Assembly (NCBI RefSeq): GCF_001423485.1
Contig: NZ_LMOD01000002.1
Coordinates: 88,539 to 152,538 of the forward strand
DNA: 64,000 nt
Direction of reading: 5' to 3'
From: Microbacterium sp. Leaf320
GTDB taxonomy: Bacteria; Actinomycetota; Actinomycetes; Actinomycetales; Microbacteriaceae
The translations under genes were made by a program, and so were the position numbers. The notes below the pieces were generated by a model that ran no database searches, was not told the origin of the DNA, and was given only the letters and a program-made list of their open reading frames with translations. Below are positions 1 through 9,073 of this stretch, piece after piece; the stretch's first letter is position 1, and the number at the start of each line of letters is the position of its first letter.

Positions 1-1273
1 GGCGACCCGCGATCCACCCTGCGGGGATCACGGCGATCAGCACGCCCACGAGCAGCCAGAGCGGGATCAGCCAGCTGTCGGTCGCGTCGTGGAGCAGTCC
101 GATGAGCAGCGGGAACACCGCGGCCACCGCGTAGCCGATGCTCTGCACGAACCCGCTGAGCGCGACGGCGCTCTCAGGAGTGCGGGCACGGATGCTGAGC
201 AGCACCAGCGCGAGCGGGAACAGCGCGGCCGCGAGGCCGAAGAACGCCACCCACAGCGGCATACCCACGGTCGGGAAGAACAGCATGCCCGAGAGGCCGA
301 CGAGCCCGGAGGCGATCGCGCTGAAGAAGACCGGACGTGTCGCCTGGAAACGCACGATGAGGATCGGCACCAGCAGCGAGCACGGCAGACCCATGAGTCC
401 GAACAGCGAGAGCAGCAGTCCGGCGTTGGCGGGCGACACGCCACCCACATCGATCATGATCGTGGGCAGCCAGGCGAACGACACGTAGGCGATGGTCGAG
501 GAGGACGCGAAGACCAGCGCGATCGACCAGGCCATGGGCAGCCGCCAGAGCCGGCCGAAGACCCGGGGGTTCGCCGGGGTCGTGGCGATCGGTCCCGTCG
601 CCATCGATGCCGCATCGAAAGACTCGTCCGCTGCCTCCGCGGCGTCGGAAGACCCGGGTGTGCGAGATGTGGTCGGCGCTGCGGCGACGGCATCCGTCCG
701 ATGAGCGAGAAGCATCGCCACCCACGGCACCAGCGCGATCGCGGCGAACACGCCCCACAGACCCAGCGACACCCGCCATCCGGCGGAGTCGGCGATCGGC
801 ACCGCGACCAGTGGCGGCACGAAGGTCGACACCGCCATGGTGGTCGAGTACACCGTCATCATCAGTCCGAGCCGATCGGGGAAGTACTTCTTCACCAACG
901 GCGGGAGCAGCACGTTGCCCGAACCGACGCCGGCGAACACCACGGCGGTCGCTGCGAGCAGCGAGGTCGAATCGACGGCGAGGCCTCGCAGCAGCAGCCC
1001 GGCCGCGATGAGACCGATCGCGACGACCGCGACGCGTTCGAGCCCGAATCGACGCTCGAACATGGGGGTGAGCAGGCCGAACACCGCGAAGCACACCGGC
1101 GGGGCGGCGCCGATCAGTCCGACCACGACCGACGACACCGTGAACTCCTCGGCGATGTGATCGATGACCGGAGACAGCGATGCGACGGCGGATCGCAGCG
1201 AGAACGCGACCAGGACGATGCCGATCAGCGCGAGCGCACGTCCGCGCCAGAGCGGCTGCGCACGCGAGGTCAC
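1..1273 (-). CDS. MFS transporter, CynX/NimT-like (3' end beyond window)
   Basis: This is a multi-pass inner-membrane transporter of the major facilitator superfamily. The N-terminus reads VTSRAQPLWRGRALALIG and then FSLRSAVASLSPVIDHI, which resembles the CynX/NimT (cyanate and nitroimidazole transporter) subgroup. About 424 codons are present, close to the usual 400-430 aa, so only the extreme C-terminus is missing at the left edge. The GTG start at 1273 overlaps the purF stop codon in a GTGA arrangement, so translation is probably coupled to purF. The substrate is unknown. Co-transcription with purine genes may hint at a purine-related solute, but that is inference. Confidence 0.82.
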   Translation of the reverse strand, partial: MTSRAQPLWRGRALALIGIVLVAFSLRSAVASLSPVIDHIAEEFTVSSVVVGLIGAAPPVCFAVFGLLTPMFERRFGLERVAVVAIGLIAAGLLLRGLAVDSTSLLAATAVVFAGVGSGNVLLPPLVKKYFPDRLGLMMTVYSTTMAVSTFVPPLVAVPIADSAGWRVSLGLWGVFAAIALVPWVAMLLAHRTDAVAAAPTTSRTPGSSDAAEAADESFDAASMATGPIATTPANPRVFGRLWRLPMAWSIALVFASSSTIAYVSFAWLPTIMIDVGGVSPANAGLLLSLFGLMGLPCSLLVPILIVRFQATRPVFFSAIASGLVGLSGMLFFPTVGMPLWVAFFGLAAALFPLALVLLSIRARTPESAVALSGFVQSIGYAVAAVFPLLIGLLHDATDSWLIPLWLLVGVLIAVIPAGWIAGR

Positions 1274-2742
1274 GAGGTCTGCGACCCCTCCACCCACGCC
1301 AGGTACTCGTCCGAGACGGTTCCGGTGACGTACCGGCCGTCGAAGCAGCTCATGTCGAGATCGCTGAGCACGGATCCCTCGATGATCGCTGCCTTGAGGT
1401 CGTCGACCTCCTGATAGACCAGATGGTCGCAGCCCAGTTCCTCGGCGATCTCGGGGATCGTCCTGCCATGCGCGATGAGCTCATGGCGCGACGGCATGTT
1501 GATGCCGTAGACGTGCGGGTGTCGCACGGGCGGCGCCGCCGAGGCGAACGTGACCGAGGTGGCGCCGGCATCCCGAGCCATCTGGATGATCTGCTTCGAG
1601 GTCGTGCCGCGCACGATCGAGTCGTCGATCAGAAGCACGTTCTTGCCCTGGAACTCGGTCGACATGGCGTTGAGCTTCTGTCGCACGCTCTTCTTGCGCA
1701 CGGCCTGGCCGGGCATGATGAAGGTGCGGCCGACGTAGCGGTTCTTGTAGAAGCCCTCGCGGTACTCGATGCCGAGCTTCCGGGCGACCTCCATGGCAGC
1801 GGGCCGGGCCGAGTCGGGGATCGGCATGACGACGTCGATCTTGTCCATCGGCACGTGCTTGGCGATGGTGTCGGCGAGGCGGTCGCCCATGCGCAGACGC
1901 GACTCGTAGACCGAGACGCCGTTCATGACCGAGTCGGGACGCGCGAGGTAGACGTACTCGAACGCGCAGGGCGCGAGCGTGGTCTCGGTGGCGCACTGCT
2001 TGGTGTGCAGCTCTCCCTCGCTCGTGATGAAGATCGCCTCACCGGGCTCGACCTCGCGGACGACCTCGTAATCGGCGTTCTCGAGTACGAGGGACTCGCT
2101 TGCCACGACCCACTCGTCGCGGCCCTCAGCGCCGGGGACGGTGGAGGGACGACGGCCGAGGATGAGGGGGCGGATGCCGAACGGGTCGCGGAAGGCGAGC
2201 AGACCGTATCCGGCGATCACCGCGATGACGGCGTACGCACCCTCGATGCGCTCGTGTGTGCGCTCGACGGCCTCGAAGATGCGCTCGGCGTCGAGGTCGA
2301 CCGTCGAGGTCGTGTTCTGGAGCTCACCGGCGAGCACGTTGAGGAGCAGCTCGGTGTCGCTCGAGGAGTTGAGGTGACGGCGGTCGCGCTTGGCCATGTC
2401 AGCCGTGAGCTCACGCGTGTTCGTCAGGTTTCCGTTGTGGATGAGGATGATGCCGTATGGCGCGTTCACGTAGAACGGCTGCATCTCCTCTTCGTTCGAG
2501 GCCGTGCCCTTGGTCGCGTAGCGCACATGACCGAGTCCGACGTTTCCGAGCAGCCCACGCATGTCGCGGGTGCGGAACGCTTCGCGGACCATGCCCTGCG
2601 CCTTGGCGTTGTGCATGACGCCGTTCGCCTCAGCTGTGGCGATTCCCGTCGCATCCTGGCCGCGGTGCTGCAGCAGCAGGAGTGCGTCGTAGATGTCCTG
2701 ATTGACCGGGGCAGAGCCCACCATTCCGACGATGCCGCACAT
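1270..2742 (-). CDS. purF: Amidophosphoribosyltransferase (PurF)
   Basis: PurF catalyses the first committed step of purine synthesis, glutamine + PRPP to 5-phosphoribosylamine, in the cytosol. The 490-aa protein has the N-terminal nucleophile Cys2 (MCGIVGMVG) of a class II glutamine amidotransferase. The C-terminal phosphoribosyltransferase domain carries the PRPP loop VLLIDDSIVRGTTSKQI near residues 364-380. Its length is typical for the family. It starts 6 nt downstream of the purM stop and overlaps the following MFS gene by 4 nt, so purM, purF and the transporter form one operon reading leftward. Identification is firm. Confidence 0.97.
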   Translation of the reverse strand: MCGIVGMVGSAPVNQDIYDALLLLQHRGQDATGIATAEANGVMHNAKAQGMVREAFRTRDMRGLLGNVGLGHVRYATKGTASNEEEMQPFYVNAPYGIILIHNGNLTNTRELTADMAKRDRRHLNSSSDTELLLNVLAGELQNTTSTVDLDAERIFEAVERTHERIEGAYAVIAVIAGYGLLAFRDPFGIRPLILGRRPSTVPGAEGRDEWVVASESLVLENADYEVVREVEPGEAIFITSEGELHTKQCATETTLAPCAFEYVYLARPDSVMNGVSVYESRLRMGDRLADTIAKHVPMDKIDVVMPIPDSARPAAMEVARKLGIEYREGFYKNRYVGRTFIMPGQAVRKKSVRQKLNAMSTEFQGKNVLLIDDSIVRGTTSKQIIQMARDAGATSVTFASAAPPVRHPHVYGINMPSRHELIAHGRTIPEIAEELGCDHLVYQEVDDLKAAIIEGSVLSDLDMSCFDGRYVTGTVSDEYLAWVEGSQTS

Positions 2743-2748
2743 GGGCTC

Positions 2749-3879
2749 TTACTTCGCTCCGTCCGCGTAGGCGCCGACCAGGCGCACTGCTCCACCGTCG
2801 ACGCCCTTGGCGCCCTGTTCGAACTCTCCTGCCGGGCGTGCGCCGAAGCCCACGGTTCCGACCTGCCATGCCGGCATCCCCTCGGCCGCGAGGGCCGCGA
2901 TCGCGGCATCCTTCTTGTCCGCCGCGATGATCGCGAGGAATCCGATGCCGAGGTTCCAGGTGCCCTCGGCCGACTCGAGCGTCGACCCCGCGATGTCGCT
3001 GAGCACGCGGAAGACCGGGCTCGGCGACCAGGTGCTGCGGTCGACCTCGGCCCAGCTGCCCTGCGGAAGCACGCGGGCGAGGTTCGCCGCGATGCCGCCG
3101 CCGGTGACGTGGCTCAGCGAGTGGACGCCGCCCACCCCTGTCGAACCGCCGAGCTGCTCGATCAGACGCAGCAGCGGAAGCGTGTAGAGACGCGTCGGCT
3201 CGAGCAGGGCCTCGCCCCAGGTCATGCCGAAATCGGCGGCGTTGTCGCCGTAGCCGATGCCGGCGTTCGTGACGATGTGACGCACGAGCGAGTAGCCGTT
3301 GGAGTGCAGTCCGCTGGACTCCACGGCGAGCACGACGTCGCCGTCCTGCACGCGGTCGGCACCGAGGATGCCGTCGGCCTCGACGACACCGGTCGCCGCA
3401 CCCGCCACGTCGTAGTCGCGCGGGCCGAGGAGACCGGGGTGCTCGGCGGTCTCACCGCCGATGAGCGCGGTGCCCGTGGCGGTGCACGCCTCGGCGATAC
3501 CGCGCACGATGTCGGCGATGCGCTCTGGGAAGACCTTGCCGCACGCGATGTAGTCGGTCATGAAGAGCGGCTTCGCACCCACCACGACGATGTCGTCGAC
3601 GACCATGCCGACCAGATCCTGGCCGATCGTGTCGTGCTTGTCGATGGCCTGCGCGATGGCGACCTTCGTGCCGACGCCGTCGGTGCTGGTCGCGAGCAGC
3701 GGGCGACGGAAGTCGCGCAGTGCACTCGCGTCGAACAGTCCGGCGAATCCGCCGACACCGCCCAGCACTTCAGGGCCGTGCGTCGCGCGCACGGAGGACT
3801 TCATCAGCTCGACGGCGAGATCGCCTGCAGCGGTATCGACGCCGGCTTCGGAATAGGGATTGGTGGGGGAGGCAGCCAC
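2749..3879 (-). CDS. purM: Phosphoribosylformylglycinamidine cyclo-ligase (PurM)
   Basis: PurM closes the imidazole ring: FGAM + ATP to AIR. The 376-aa protein begins with NPYSEAGVDTAAGD and has the conserved TSTDGVGTK motif at about residues 64-72, as expected for AIR synthetase. It is the first gene of the purM-purF-MFS operon. The start is GTG at 3879. The hexamer TAGGCT lies exactly 6 nt upstream and no Shine-Dalgarno sequence is visible, which suggests a leaderless transcript beginning at the start codon. It is divergent from the DUF3000 gene across 62 nt. Confidence 0.97.
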   Translation of the reverse strand: MAASPTNPYSEAGVDTAAGDLAVELMKSSVRATHGPEVLGGVGGFAGLFDASALRDFRRPLLATSTDGVGTKVAIAQAIDKHDTIGQDLVGMVVDDIVVVGAKPLFMTDYIACGKVFPERIADIVRGIAEACTATGTALIGGETAEHPGLLGPRDYDVAGAATGVVEADGILGADRVQDGDVVLAVESSGLHSNGYSLVRHIVTNAGIGYGDNAADFGMTWGEALLEPTRLYTLPLLRLIEQLGGSTGVGGVHSLSHVTGGGIAANLARVLPQGSWAEVDRSTWSPSPVFRVLSDIAGSTLESAEGTWNLGIGFLAIIAADKKDAAIAALAAEGMPAWQVGTVGFGARPAGEFEQGAKGVDGGAVRLVGAYADGAK

Positions 3880-3885
3880 GCGTCC

Positions 3886-3891
3886 AGCCTA
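3886..3891 (-). promoter_or_regulatory. Putative -10 box of purM (leaderless)
   Basis: TAGGCT on the minus strand is followed by the 6 nt GGACGC and then the purM GTG. A -10 element at this distance would place the transcription start on or beside the start codon. No -35 is asserted. Confidence 0.55.
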
Positions 3892-3929
3892 CCGCCCGCG
3901 GAGACCTCCTCTCCCCTCCCTCCATCTCC

Positions 3930-3935
3930 TACGAT
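3930..3935 (+). promoter_or_regulatory. Putative -10 box of the DUF3000 gene (leaderless)
   Basis: TACGAT is followed by the 6 nt GGGGCC and then ATG at 3942. The same 6-nt geometry recurs at many starts in this window. Confidence 0.55.
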
Positions 3936-3941
3936 GGGGCC

Positions 3942-4574
3942 ATGGCCGACAAGCCGCAGTGGTTGATCCGCGAGGACGCGAGCGTTCCGGTGCTCGTCGC
4001 GCTCGCGCTGCGGCAGTCGCTCGGCATCCGCGCCCCCGAAGACCTCCCGAGCCTGCGTGATCTGCCCGTCCGGGCGCCCGACGCCACCGAGGTCACCGCC
4101 GAGCTCGAGAAGCAGTGGCGGGAGTACTGGGACATGACGGTCGAGCCGCGCGCGCATCCGTCCGGAGTTCCGCTCGAGCTCATCGAAGGCTTCGACACGC
4201 TCGTCGCTCTGCCTGCGTCGGGATCCGAGGAGCTGTCCGAGGCGATCATGCCGCACGCGGCGTCCGCCCTGCACTATGCCCGCGTCTCCCACGACCGCTA
4301 CGTGGCATCGATCCGCAGTTCGATGGCGAGCAGGTCGGGCAACGGCACGATCGGCGGCGAGGCCTATCGCGCGTACGCGAGTGCGATCGCCGAATTCGAA
4401 CGCGAGATCGGACGCCGCGCGCACTCGTTCGAGCTCAACGTGCAGGTGCTGCCGTTCTCGCAGCGGGGGATCTGGTGGATCGGCGCACTCACCGTGGCGG
4501 TGACCGACGGTCTGCGCCGCGACGTGGTGTCGTTCGACGCCGCCATCCGCCCGATCATCGCCGAGCTGGCGTAG
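3942..4574 (+). CDS. DUF3000 family protein
   Basis: This is a cytosolic 210-aa protein of unknown function from an actinobacteria-restricted family. Features that place it there are the C-terminal block FELNVQVLPFSQRGIWWIG and the closing RRDVVSFDAAIRPI. The reading frame stays open further upstream, but ATG 3942 is preferred because it begins the conserved MADKPQWLIRED segment and has TACGAT six bases upstream. It is divergent from purM and convergent with the small membrane-protein gene. No catalytic motif was recognised. Confidence 0.85.
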   Translation: MADKPQWLIREDASVPVLVALALRQSLGIRAPEDLPSLRDLPVRAPDATEVTAELEKQWREYWDMTVEPRAHPSGVPLELIEGFDTLVALPASGSEELSEAIMPHAASALHYARVSHDRYVASIRSSMASRSGNGTIGGEAYRAYASAIAEFEREIGRRAHSFELNVQVLPFSQRGIWWIGALTVAVTDGLRRDVVSFDAAIRPIIAELA

Positions 4575-4618
4575 GGCGGGAGACCGCAGTCACAAGACCG
4601 GCGGTCAGACCGCGGCGG

Positions 4619-4933
4619 TCAGTCGTTCTCGATGATCGTCTCGTGCTCGACCTTCACGACATGGTCGTGGCGTCGCGCGACGCGCTCGAGGATGAGTGCC
4701 ACGATGCTCGCGAGCGCGAAGCCGATCGGCACCGTCCACAGGAGCAGGAATCCGAAGACCTGGCCGGGAGGGTAGACGACGTTCACGGCGTCGGACGGCT
4801 CGTAACTGCCCACCATCGTCAGGATGCCTGCGGCGATGATGCCGAGCACGACGCCGATGCCCATGAACACGCCGAATCGCGGCACGCGTCGGACGGTCGC
4901 CTCGACCGTCTGGGAGGAATCGTGGGAGGACAT
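4619..4933 (-). CDS. Small two-helix membrane protein, function unknown
   Basis: This 104-aa protein has two hydrophobic stretches: about residues 21-42 (VFMGIGVVLGIIAAGILTMV) and about 60-84 (FGFLLLWTVPIGFALASIV). They are followed by a charged C-terminal tail, which suggests an integral inner-membrane protein with a cytosolic tail. ATG 4933 was chosen because the hexamer GACAAT stands 6 nt upstream, in the leaderless geometry seen elsewhere here, and the N-terminus is plausible. It lies downstream of the HtaA gene on the same strand, separated by a strong hairpin. I do not recognise a family. Confidence 0.7.
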   Translation of the reverse strand: MSSHDSSQTVEATVRRVPRFGVFMGIGVVLGIIAAGILTMVGSYEPSDAVNVVYPPGQVFGFLLLWTVPIGFALASIVALILERVARRHDHVVKVEHETIIEND

Positions 4934-4981
4934 GCATCCATTGTCCCACCGTTGGCTGTGGGTCGCGCCCTCCTGCGCAGA

Positions 4982-5020
4982 GCGACGCCCTCCCCGCGTC
5001 CGCTGCGGGGAGGGCGTCGC
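4982..5020. terminator. Strong hairpin terminator after the HtaA-domain gene
   Basis: There is a perfect 16-bp stem (4982-4997 paired with 5005-5020) with a 7-nt loop, 15 nt beyond the stop of the HtaA-domain gene on the minus strand. No U-run follows, which is common for actinobacterial terminators. Confidence 0.75.
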
Positions 5021-5034
5021 CGTTCCACGATCGA

Positions 5035-8000
5035 TCAGACCTCGATGATGGACTCGGCGTTCTCGGCCGTCGCCCTGGTGCGGCGTCCGATCAGCACGCC
5101 GCCGCCGACGGCGAGCACGACGATCACGAGGCCTCCGACGATCCACGGCCAGACCGGGGCGCCCTCGGTGTCGACGACGGTCGTGACGGATGCCGCGGCC
5201 GCCGTGCCCTCGGACTCTGCGGGCTCGTCCTGCTCGACCGCGACACCGCACTCGGCCGCGACCGGGAGCAGCGCGGTCACCGGGTCGAGCTCGTCGCCTG
5301 CGGCGTAGGTGCCGAATGCTGCGGCACCCGCCTCGGTGAGCGTCGTCGGAATCGCCTCGAGCGAGAGCACTCCGTCGACGACCGCGACGTCTGCCAGAGC
5401 GAACTCCGCGAGGCGGACCGCCTTCTGGTCGACGCTCTGGCCGTCCTGCGTGGTGCCGAGCACGTCGAACACGAGGTAGCCCGTGTCTCCGGCGAGCTCG
5501 ACCCGCGCGTTCGCGAGCGTGGTGTTCAGTGCGCCGCTGTGACCGGTGAAGTCGATGCTGCCGCCGAAGGTCACGAGTCCGGTGAGGGTCTCGTCGTCGA
5601 ACGAGCCGGTGCCGCTCGACCACACGTAGTCGGGGTACTCGTAGACGACATCGGTGAGCGTCCACCCACCGGCGGCGATGCCCTCGATGTAGGTGCGGAA
5701 GGACTCCTTGAAGCCCCACTTGAGCGTGGCGCCGTCGACGGTGCAGGCTCCGATCGCTGCGGTCTCCCGCGCCAGCGTGAACTCGAGGCCGCGCGCGACG
5801 GACCCCTGCAGGGTCAGCGTGTGCACGCCGTCCTCGAGGCTCGCCGGCAGGGTTCCGGTCCAGGTCGCGACGCCGGAGGCATCCGCCGAGATGGTGTCGA
5901 GCAACACGGGCGTCGAGTACACGACGACCTTGATGCCCGACTCGTTCGGCTGGAACCCGGATGCCGAGAACGTCGCGCTCTTGCCGGACTGCAGTGCGGT
6001 CAGGCTCTGCTCGTCGATCTCGATGCCCGTGGTCGCCGGCGGGGTCGCCGGGAGAGTCGTCTTGGCCTTCACCACGGCGGCCGCCACCGTGCCGGTCGTG
6101 CCCGACGGCGCTGCCGCCACCGACCCGATAGTGAAGGACACGGGGTCGAGGTTCGTCGAGAAGCCGGCGAGCACTCGGTTGCGTCCGTCCGCCGTGAGCG
6201 AGGCGGGGGCACCCGAATAGGTGACGGCGCCGTTCGCGGTGGTGACGACGGCCCGCGACAGATCGAGCGTCGCGAACGCCACCTGGGCACCGGCGTGCGT
6301 GACGTACAGGGTCGCAGCGCCCGCGGAGGTGACGCTGATCTGCGGGTTCGATACGGTGACGTCGAGCACTCCTCCGTGGCCGGTGAATCGCACCGAACCG
6401 CGGTACACGACGCTTCCGAGGCCGGTCGCCGTGCTGTAGTCGCCGCCGACCGTCTGACCGAACTGGAAGAGTCCACCCGATCGGGTCGCTCCTCCCGAGA
6501 CGTCGATCGCACCCTTGGCGATCGGGCCGATCACGTATTCCGTGAACGACGTCGAGATGCCCCAGCGCAGCGAGCCACCCGGGACCGAGACCGCGGGGGG
6601 CGTCGGGTTGGTGACCGGGGGGTTCGGGTTCTCGGGCTTCTCGCCCTTCAGCGCATCCCACTGCGCCTCGGTGATCGCGACCGTCGAGCGGGCGTAGATC
6701 GTGCTCGCGTTCGGCAGCGTGTGCTGCTGCCACACGATGACCTCGTAGGTCTTGGTGCGGTCGAGCGAGTCGGTCGCCGCCGTCAGGTCGACGCCGAACG
6801 CGCCGCCCGTGATGCCGCGCACGAACTGCATGCCGAGGAAGCCACCGCCCGAGGTGACGTCGGCCTCGGCGCCCTTCTCGATCAGCGCGACGTAGGCCCC
6901 TGCGATGTCGCCGAGTTTCGATCCGGCAGCCGTGACGGTGAGGCCGTCGCTCGCGGTGGCACTCTTGACGGTCGACGTGACCGCAGGCGTGAGTCCGTAG
7001 TTCAGGGCGACGCTCTGCTCCTGTGCGGTGTTGATGACGCCGCCGGCGCCGTAGGTGTAGACGCCGTACGAGCCGGGTGTCGCCGGTGTGTCCTTCAGGG
7101 TCAGCGTCGCCTGGAACGTGCCGTCCGCGGCGATGTCGACCCACTGCGAGCGGATCGCCGCCTGGTACTGAGCCGGAACCTTCGCGAGGACGTCGGCCGA
7201 CAGGGCCCATGCCTGCGCGCCGACCGAGCGGGCGGTGCCTGCAGCTCCCGCGGACGGCTGCCACGTGGAGGCGAAGTTGCCGAACACGACGTACGTGCCC
7301 TGAGGGAGATCCGCAGGGATCGGCACTCCGCGTCCGCCGACGTTCGCGGTCGGGTCGTAGCCCGAGCCCTTCACGACGACCTTGTCGCCCGCCTTCAGCG
7401 CGGTCGTGCCGGCAGGCGTGGTGCCGTCGGCGAGGAACACCTGGATCGAAGGCGCCGCGGGCTCGAGTGCGTCCCAGTCGGCGTCGCTGATCGTGACGGC
7501 GGCACGGGCGAGGATGGTCTGGGCGGTCGGCAGCGTGTGCTGCGTCCAGACGATCACCTCGTAGTTCTTGGTGCGATCGAGATCCGCCGCCTTGGCGGTG
7601 AGGTCGACGGTGAACGCGCCGCCGGCGACACCGCGCACGAACTGCATGGCCGCGAATCCACCGCCCGCCGTGACGTTCGCCTCGGTGCCCGCTTCGATCA
7701 CTGCGGCGTACACGCCGGTCGCCGAACCGAACGAGGTGCCGGTGACCTTCGTGGTGATGCCGAGATCGCCCGTGGCGAGCGAAGATGCGACGGTGACCTT
7801 CGGCGGAATCGTGTAGTTCAGAGCGACGCTCTGCTCCTGTGCGGCGTTGGCGACACCGCCGGCGCCGTAGGTGTAGACACCGTACGAACCGGGAGTGGCC
7901 GTGGAGTCCTTGAGCGTCAGCGTCGCCTGGAACGTACCGTCGGCGGCGATGTCGACCCACTGCGACCGGATCGCGGCCTGGTACTGAACCGGGACCTGGT

Positions 8001-8928
8001 CGAGCACGGTCTCCGAGAGAGCCCACGCCTGCGAACCGACCGAACGCGTCGCTCCCGCGGCTCCTGTGGAGGGCTGCCACGCCGATGCGAAGTTGCCGAA
8101 GACCACGTAGGTGCCCTGCGGCAGGTTCGCCGGGATCGGCACGCCCCGGCCGCCGACGTTCGCGGTCGGGTCGTAGCCCGAACCCTTCACGACGACCTTG
8201 TCGCCCGCTTTCAGTGCGGTCGTGCCGGCAGGCGTGGTGCCGTCGGCGAGGAACACCTGGATCGAGGGAGCGGCGGGCTCGACCTCGCCCGGGTCGGTTC
8301 CCGGGTCGGTTCCGGGGTCGGTACCAGGGTCGGTCCCGGGGTCAGTGCCGGGGTCAGTGCCCGGATCGGTCCCGGGGTCGGTACCGGGGTCAGTCCCGGG
8401 ATCGGTTCCCGGGTCGGTCCCGGGGTCCGTTCCCGGGTCGGTCGTCTCCGCGCCGAAGACCGCATCCCACTGCGCGCCCGAGATGGCGACATCGCCGCGA
8501 GCGTAGATCGTCTCGGCGTTGGGCACCGAGTGCTGCTGCCAGATCAGGACCTCGTAGGCCTTGGCGCGATCGAGGGATCCTGCCGGAGCGGTCAGCGTGA
8601 ACGAGCTCGCTCCCGCGGCCACCGCCGGGAACGGCTGCGCGAACGCGGCGTACCCGCCACCGGGGCCGGAGAGTCCGCTCTCGGTGCCCTTCACGATCAG
8701 CGCCGCGTAGACGCTCGCGACCTCGGGAAGACCCGATGCGTCGACCTGCACCGTGATGCCGGTGGTGGCGGCTGAGGTCACCGAGGCGGCGACGGATCCA
8801 CCTGCCGCATGCGCGGGAGGAACGATCACCGCGCCCGCCGCGATCAGGACGAAGGACACGAGGGCGGCGAGCAGCACGCGTATGCGGCCGCTCCCCGTGG
8901 ATGCTGTGGCTGTGGCTGTGGCGTTCAC
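5035..8928 (-). CDS. Giant surface protein with two HtaA heme-binding domains
   Basis: This is a predicted cell-envelope heme-capture protein of 1297 aa. It has a signal peptide (residues 1 to about 43, ending PPAHA), three copies of a module containing VIVWQQHTLPNA-like strings, two long copies of a module with KAGDKVVVKGSGYDP, and a Gly-Thr-Asp-Pro linker near residues 160-214. HtaA domains lie at about 780-955 (SLRWGISTSFTEYV) and 1062-1240 (LKWGFKESFRTYI), with an Ig-like segment between them. A C-terminal membrane anchor (about 1258-1280) is followed by Arg residues. GTG 8928 is chosen because GGAGA precedes it and it begins the signal peptide; the frame is open 18 codons further. In Corynebacterium, HtaA proteins pass heme to HmuTUV, and here hmuTUV is divergent. 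Length and repeat content exceed described HtaA proteins. Confidence 0.85.
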   Translation of the reverse strand: MNATATATASTGSGRIRVLLAALVSFVLIAAGAVIVPPAHAAGGSVAASVTSAATTGITVQVDASGLPEVASVYAALIVKGTESGLSGPGGGYAAFAQPFPAVAAGASSFTLTAPAGSLDRAKAYEVLIWQQHSVPNAETIYARGDVAISGAQWDAVFGAETTDPGTDPGTDPGTDPGTDPGTDPGTDPGTDPGTDPGTDPGTDPGTDPGTDPGEVEPAAPSIQVFLADGTTPAGTTALKAGDKVVVKGSGYDPTANVGGRGVPIPANLPQGTYVVFGNFASAWQPSTGAAGATRSVGSQAWALSETVLDQVPVQYQAAIRSQWVDIAADGTFQATLTLKDSTATPGSYGVYTYGAGGVANAAQEQSVALNYTIPPKVTVASSLATGDLGITTKVTGTSFGSATGVYAAVIEAGTEANVTAGGGFAAMQFVRGVAGGAFTVDLTAKAADLDRTKNYEVIVWTQHTLPTAQTILARAAVTISDADWDALEPAAPSIQVFLADGTTPAGTTALKAGDKVVVKGSGYDPTANVGGRGVPIPADLPQGTYVVFGNFASTWQPSAGAAGTARSVGAQAWALSADVLAKVPAQYQAAIRSQWVDIAADGTFQATLTLKDTPATPGSYGVYTYGAGGVINTAQEQSVALNYGLTPAVTSTVKSATASDGLTVTAAGSKLGDIAGAYVALIEKGAEADVTSGGGFLGMQFVRGITGGAFGVDLTAATDSLDRTKTYEVIVWQQHTLPNASTIYARSTVAITEAQWDALKGEKPENPNPPVTNPTPPAVSVPGGSLRWGISTSFTEYVIGPIAKGAIDVSGGATRSGGLFQFGQTVGGDYSTATGLGSVVYRGSVRFTGHGGVLDVTVSNPQISVTSAGAATLYVTHAGAQVAFATLDLSRAVVTTANGAVTYSGAPASLTADGRNRVLAGFSTNLDPVSFTIGSVAAAPSGTTGTVAAAVVKAKTTLPATPPATTGIEIDEQSLTALQSGKSATFSASGFQPNESGIKVVVYSTPVLLDTISADASGVATWTGTLPASLEDGVHTLTLQGSVARGLEFTLARETAAIGACTVDGATLKWGFKESFRTYIEGIAAGGWTLTDVVYEYPDYVWSSGTGSFDDETLTGLVTFGGSIDFTGHSGALNTTLANARVELAGDTGYLVFDVLGTTQDGQSVDQKAVRLAEFALADVAVVDGVLSLEAIPTTLTEAGAAAFGTYAAGDELDPVTALLPVAAECGVAVEQDEPAESEGTAAAASVTTVVDTEGAPVWPWIVGGLVIVVLAVGGGVLIGRRTRATAENAESIIEV
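8287..8440 (-). repeat. 12-bp in-frame tandem repeat encoding a Gly-Thr-Asp-Pro linker
   Basis: About twelve degenerate copies of a 12-bp unit encode GTDP on the minus strand inside the HtaA-domain gene. Synonymous changes differ between copies, so the protein repeat is better conserved than the DNA. It probably forms an extended spacer that lifts the distal domains through the wall. Confidence 0.9.
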
Positions 8929-9010
8929 GATTCTCCAGGACTCCGGGCGCGCAGGAACGGACGCGCGCCAGCGGTGCCGCAATGCAGTCGGGCGAGAGGG
9001 TGATTGTTGG

Positions 9011-9029
9011 TTAGGCTTAGCTAAGTAAG
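9011..9029. promoter_or_regulatory. Candidate DtxR/IdeR iron box, HtaA side
   Basis: TTAGGCTTAGCTAAGTAAG contains a perfect 10-bp palindrome CTTAGCTAAG (9016-9025). It resembles the DtxR consensus less closely than the hmuT box. It lies just downstream of the predicted HtaA-gene transcription start, where a bound repressor would block elongation or initiation. Confidence 0.5.
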
Positions 9030-9040
9030 CTCCATTCCTG

Positions 9041-9070
9041 AGAATAGAGGCGGCCGCGAGGCCGAGTCAA
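9041..9070 (-). promoter_or_regulatory. Predicted promoter of the HtaA-domain gene
   Basis: On the minus strand TTGACT (9070-9065) and TATTCT (9046-9041) are separated by 18 nt, giving a predicted start near 9034. The resulting leader of about 105 nt crosses the iron box at 9011-9029. Confidence 0.6.
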
Positions 9071-9073
9071 GTT

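Noticed and set aside
1180..3966. 928-codon plus-strand frame over purF and purM
   Set aside because: Antisense shadow of two certain purine genes, with composition typical of reverse-strand artefacts.
4619..8080. 1153-codon minus-strand frame in another phase
   Set aside because: Only its last 104 codons are a plausible gene (small membrane protein). The rest overlaps the HtaA gene out of frame and is Arg/His-rich.
8287..8440. Repeats considered as CRISPR or recombination sites
   Set aside because: The 12-bp units are in frame, encode GTDP, and vary at synonymous positions.
5539..8775. Very long open frame on the plus strand antisense to the HtaA-domain gene
   Set aside because: High-GC bias leaves antisense frames open. 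The translation is Arg/Gly/Val-rich, without domains, whereas the minus strand has a signal peptide, repeats and HtaA domains.
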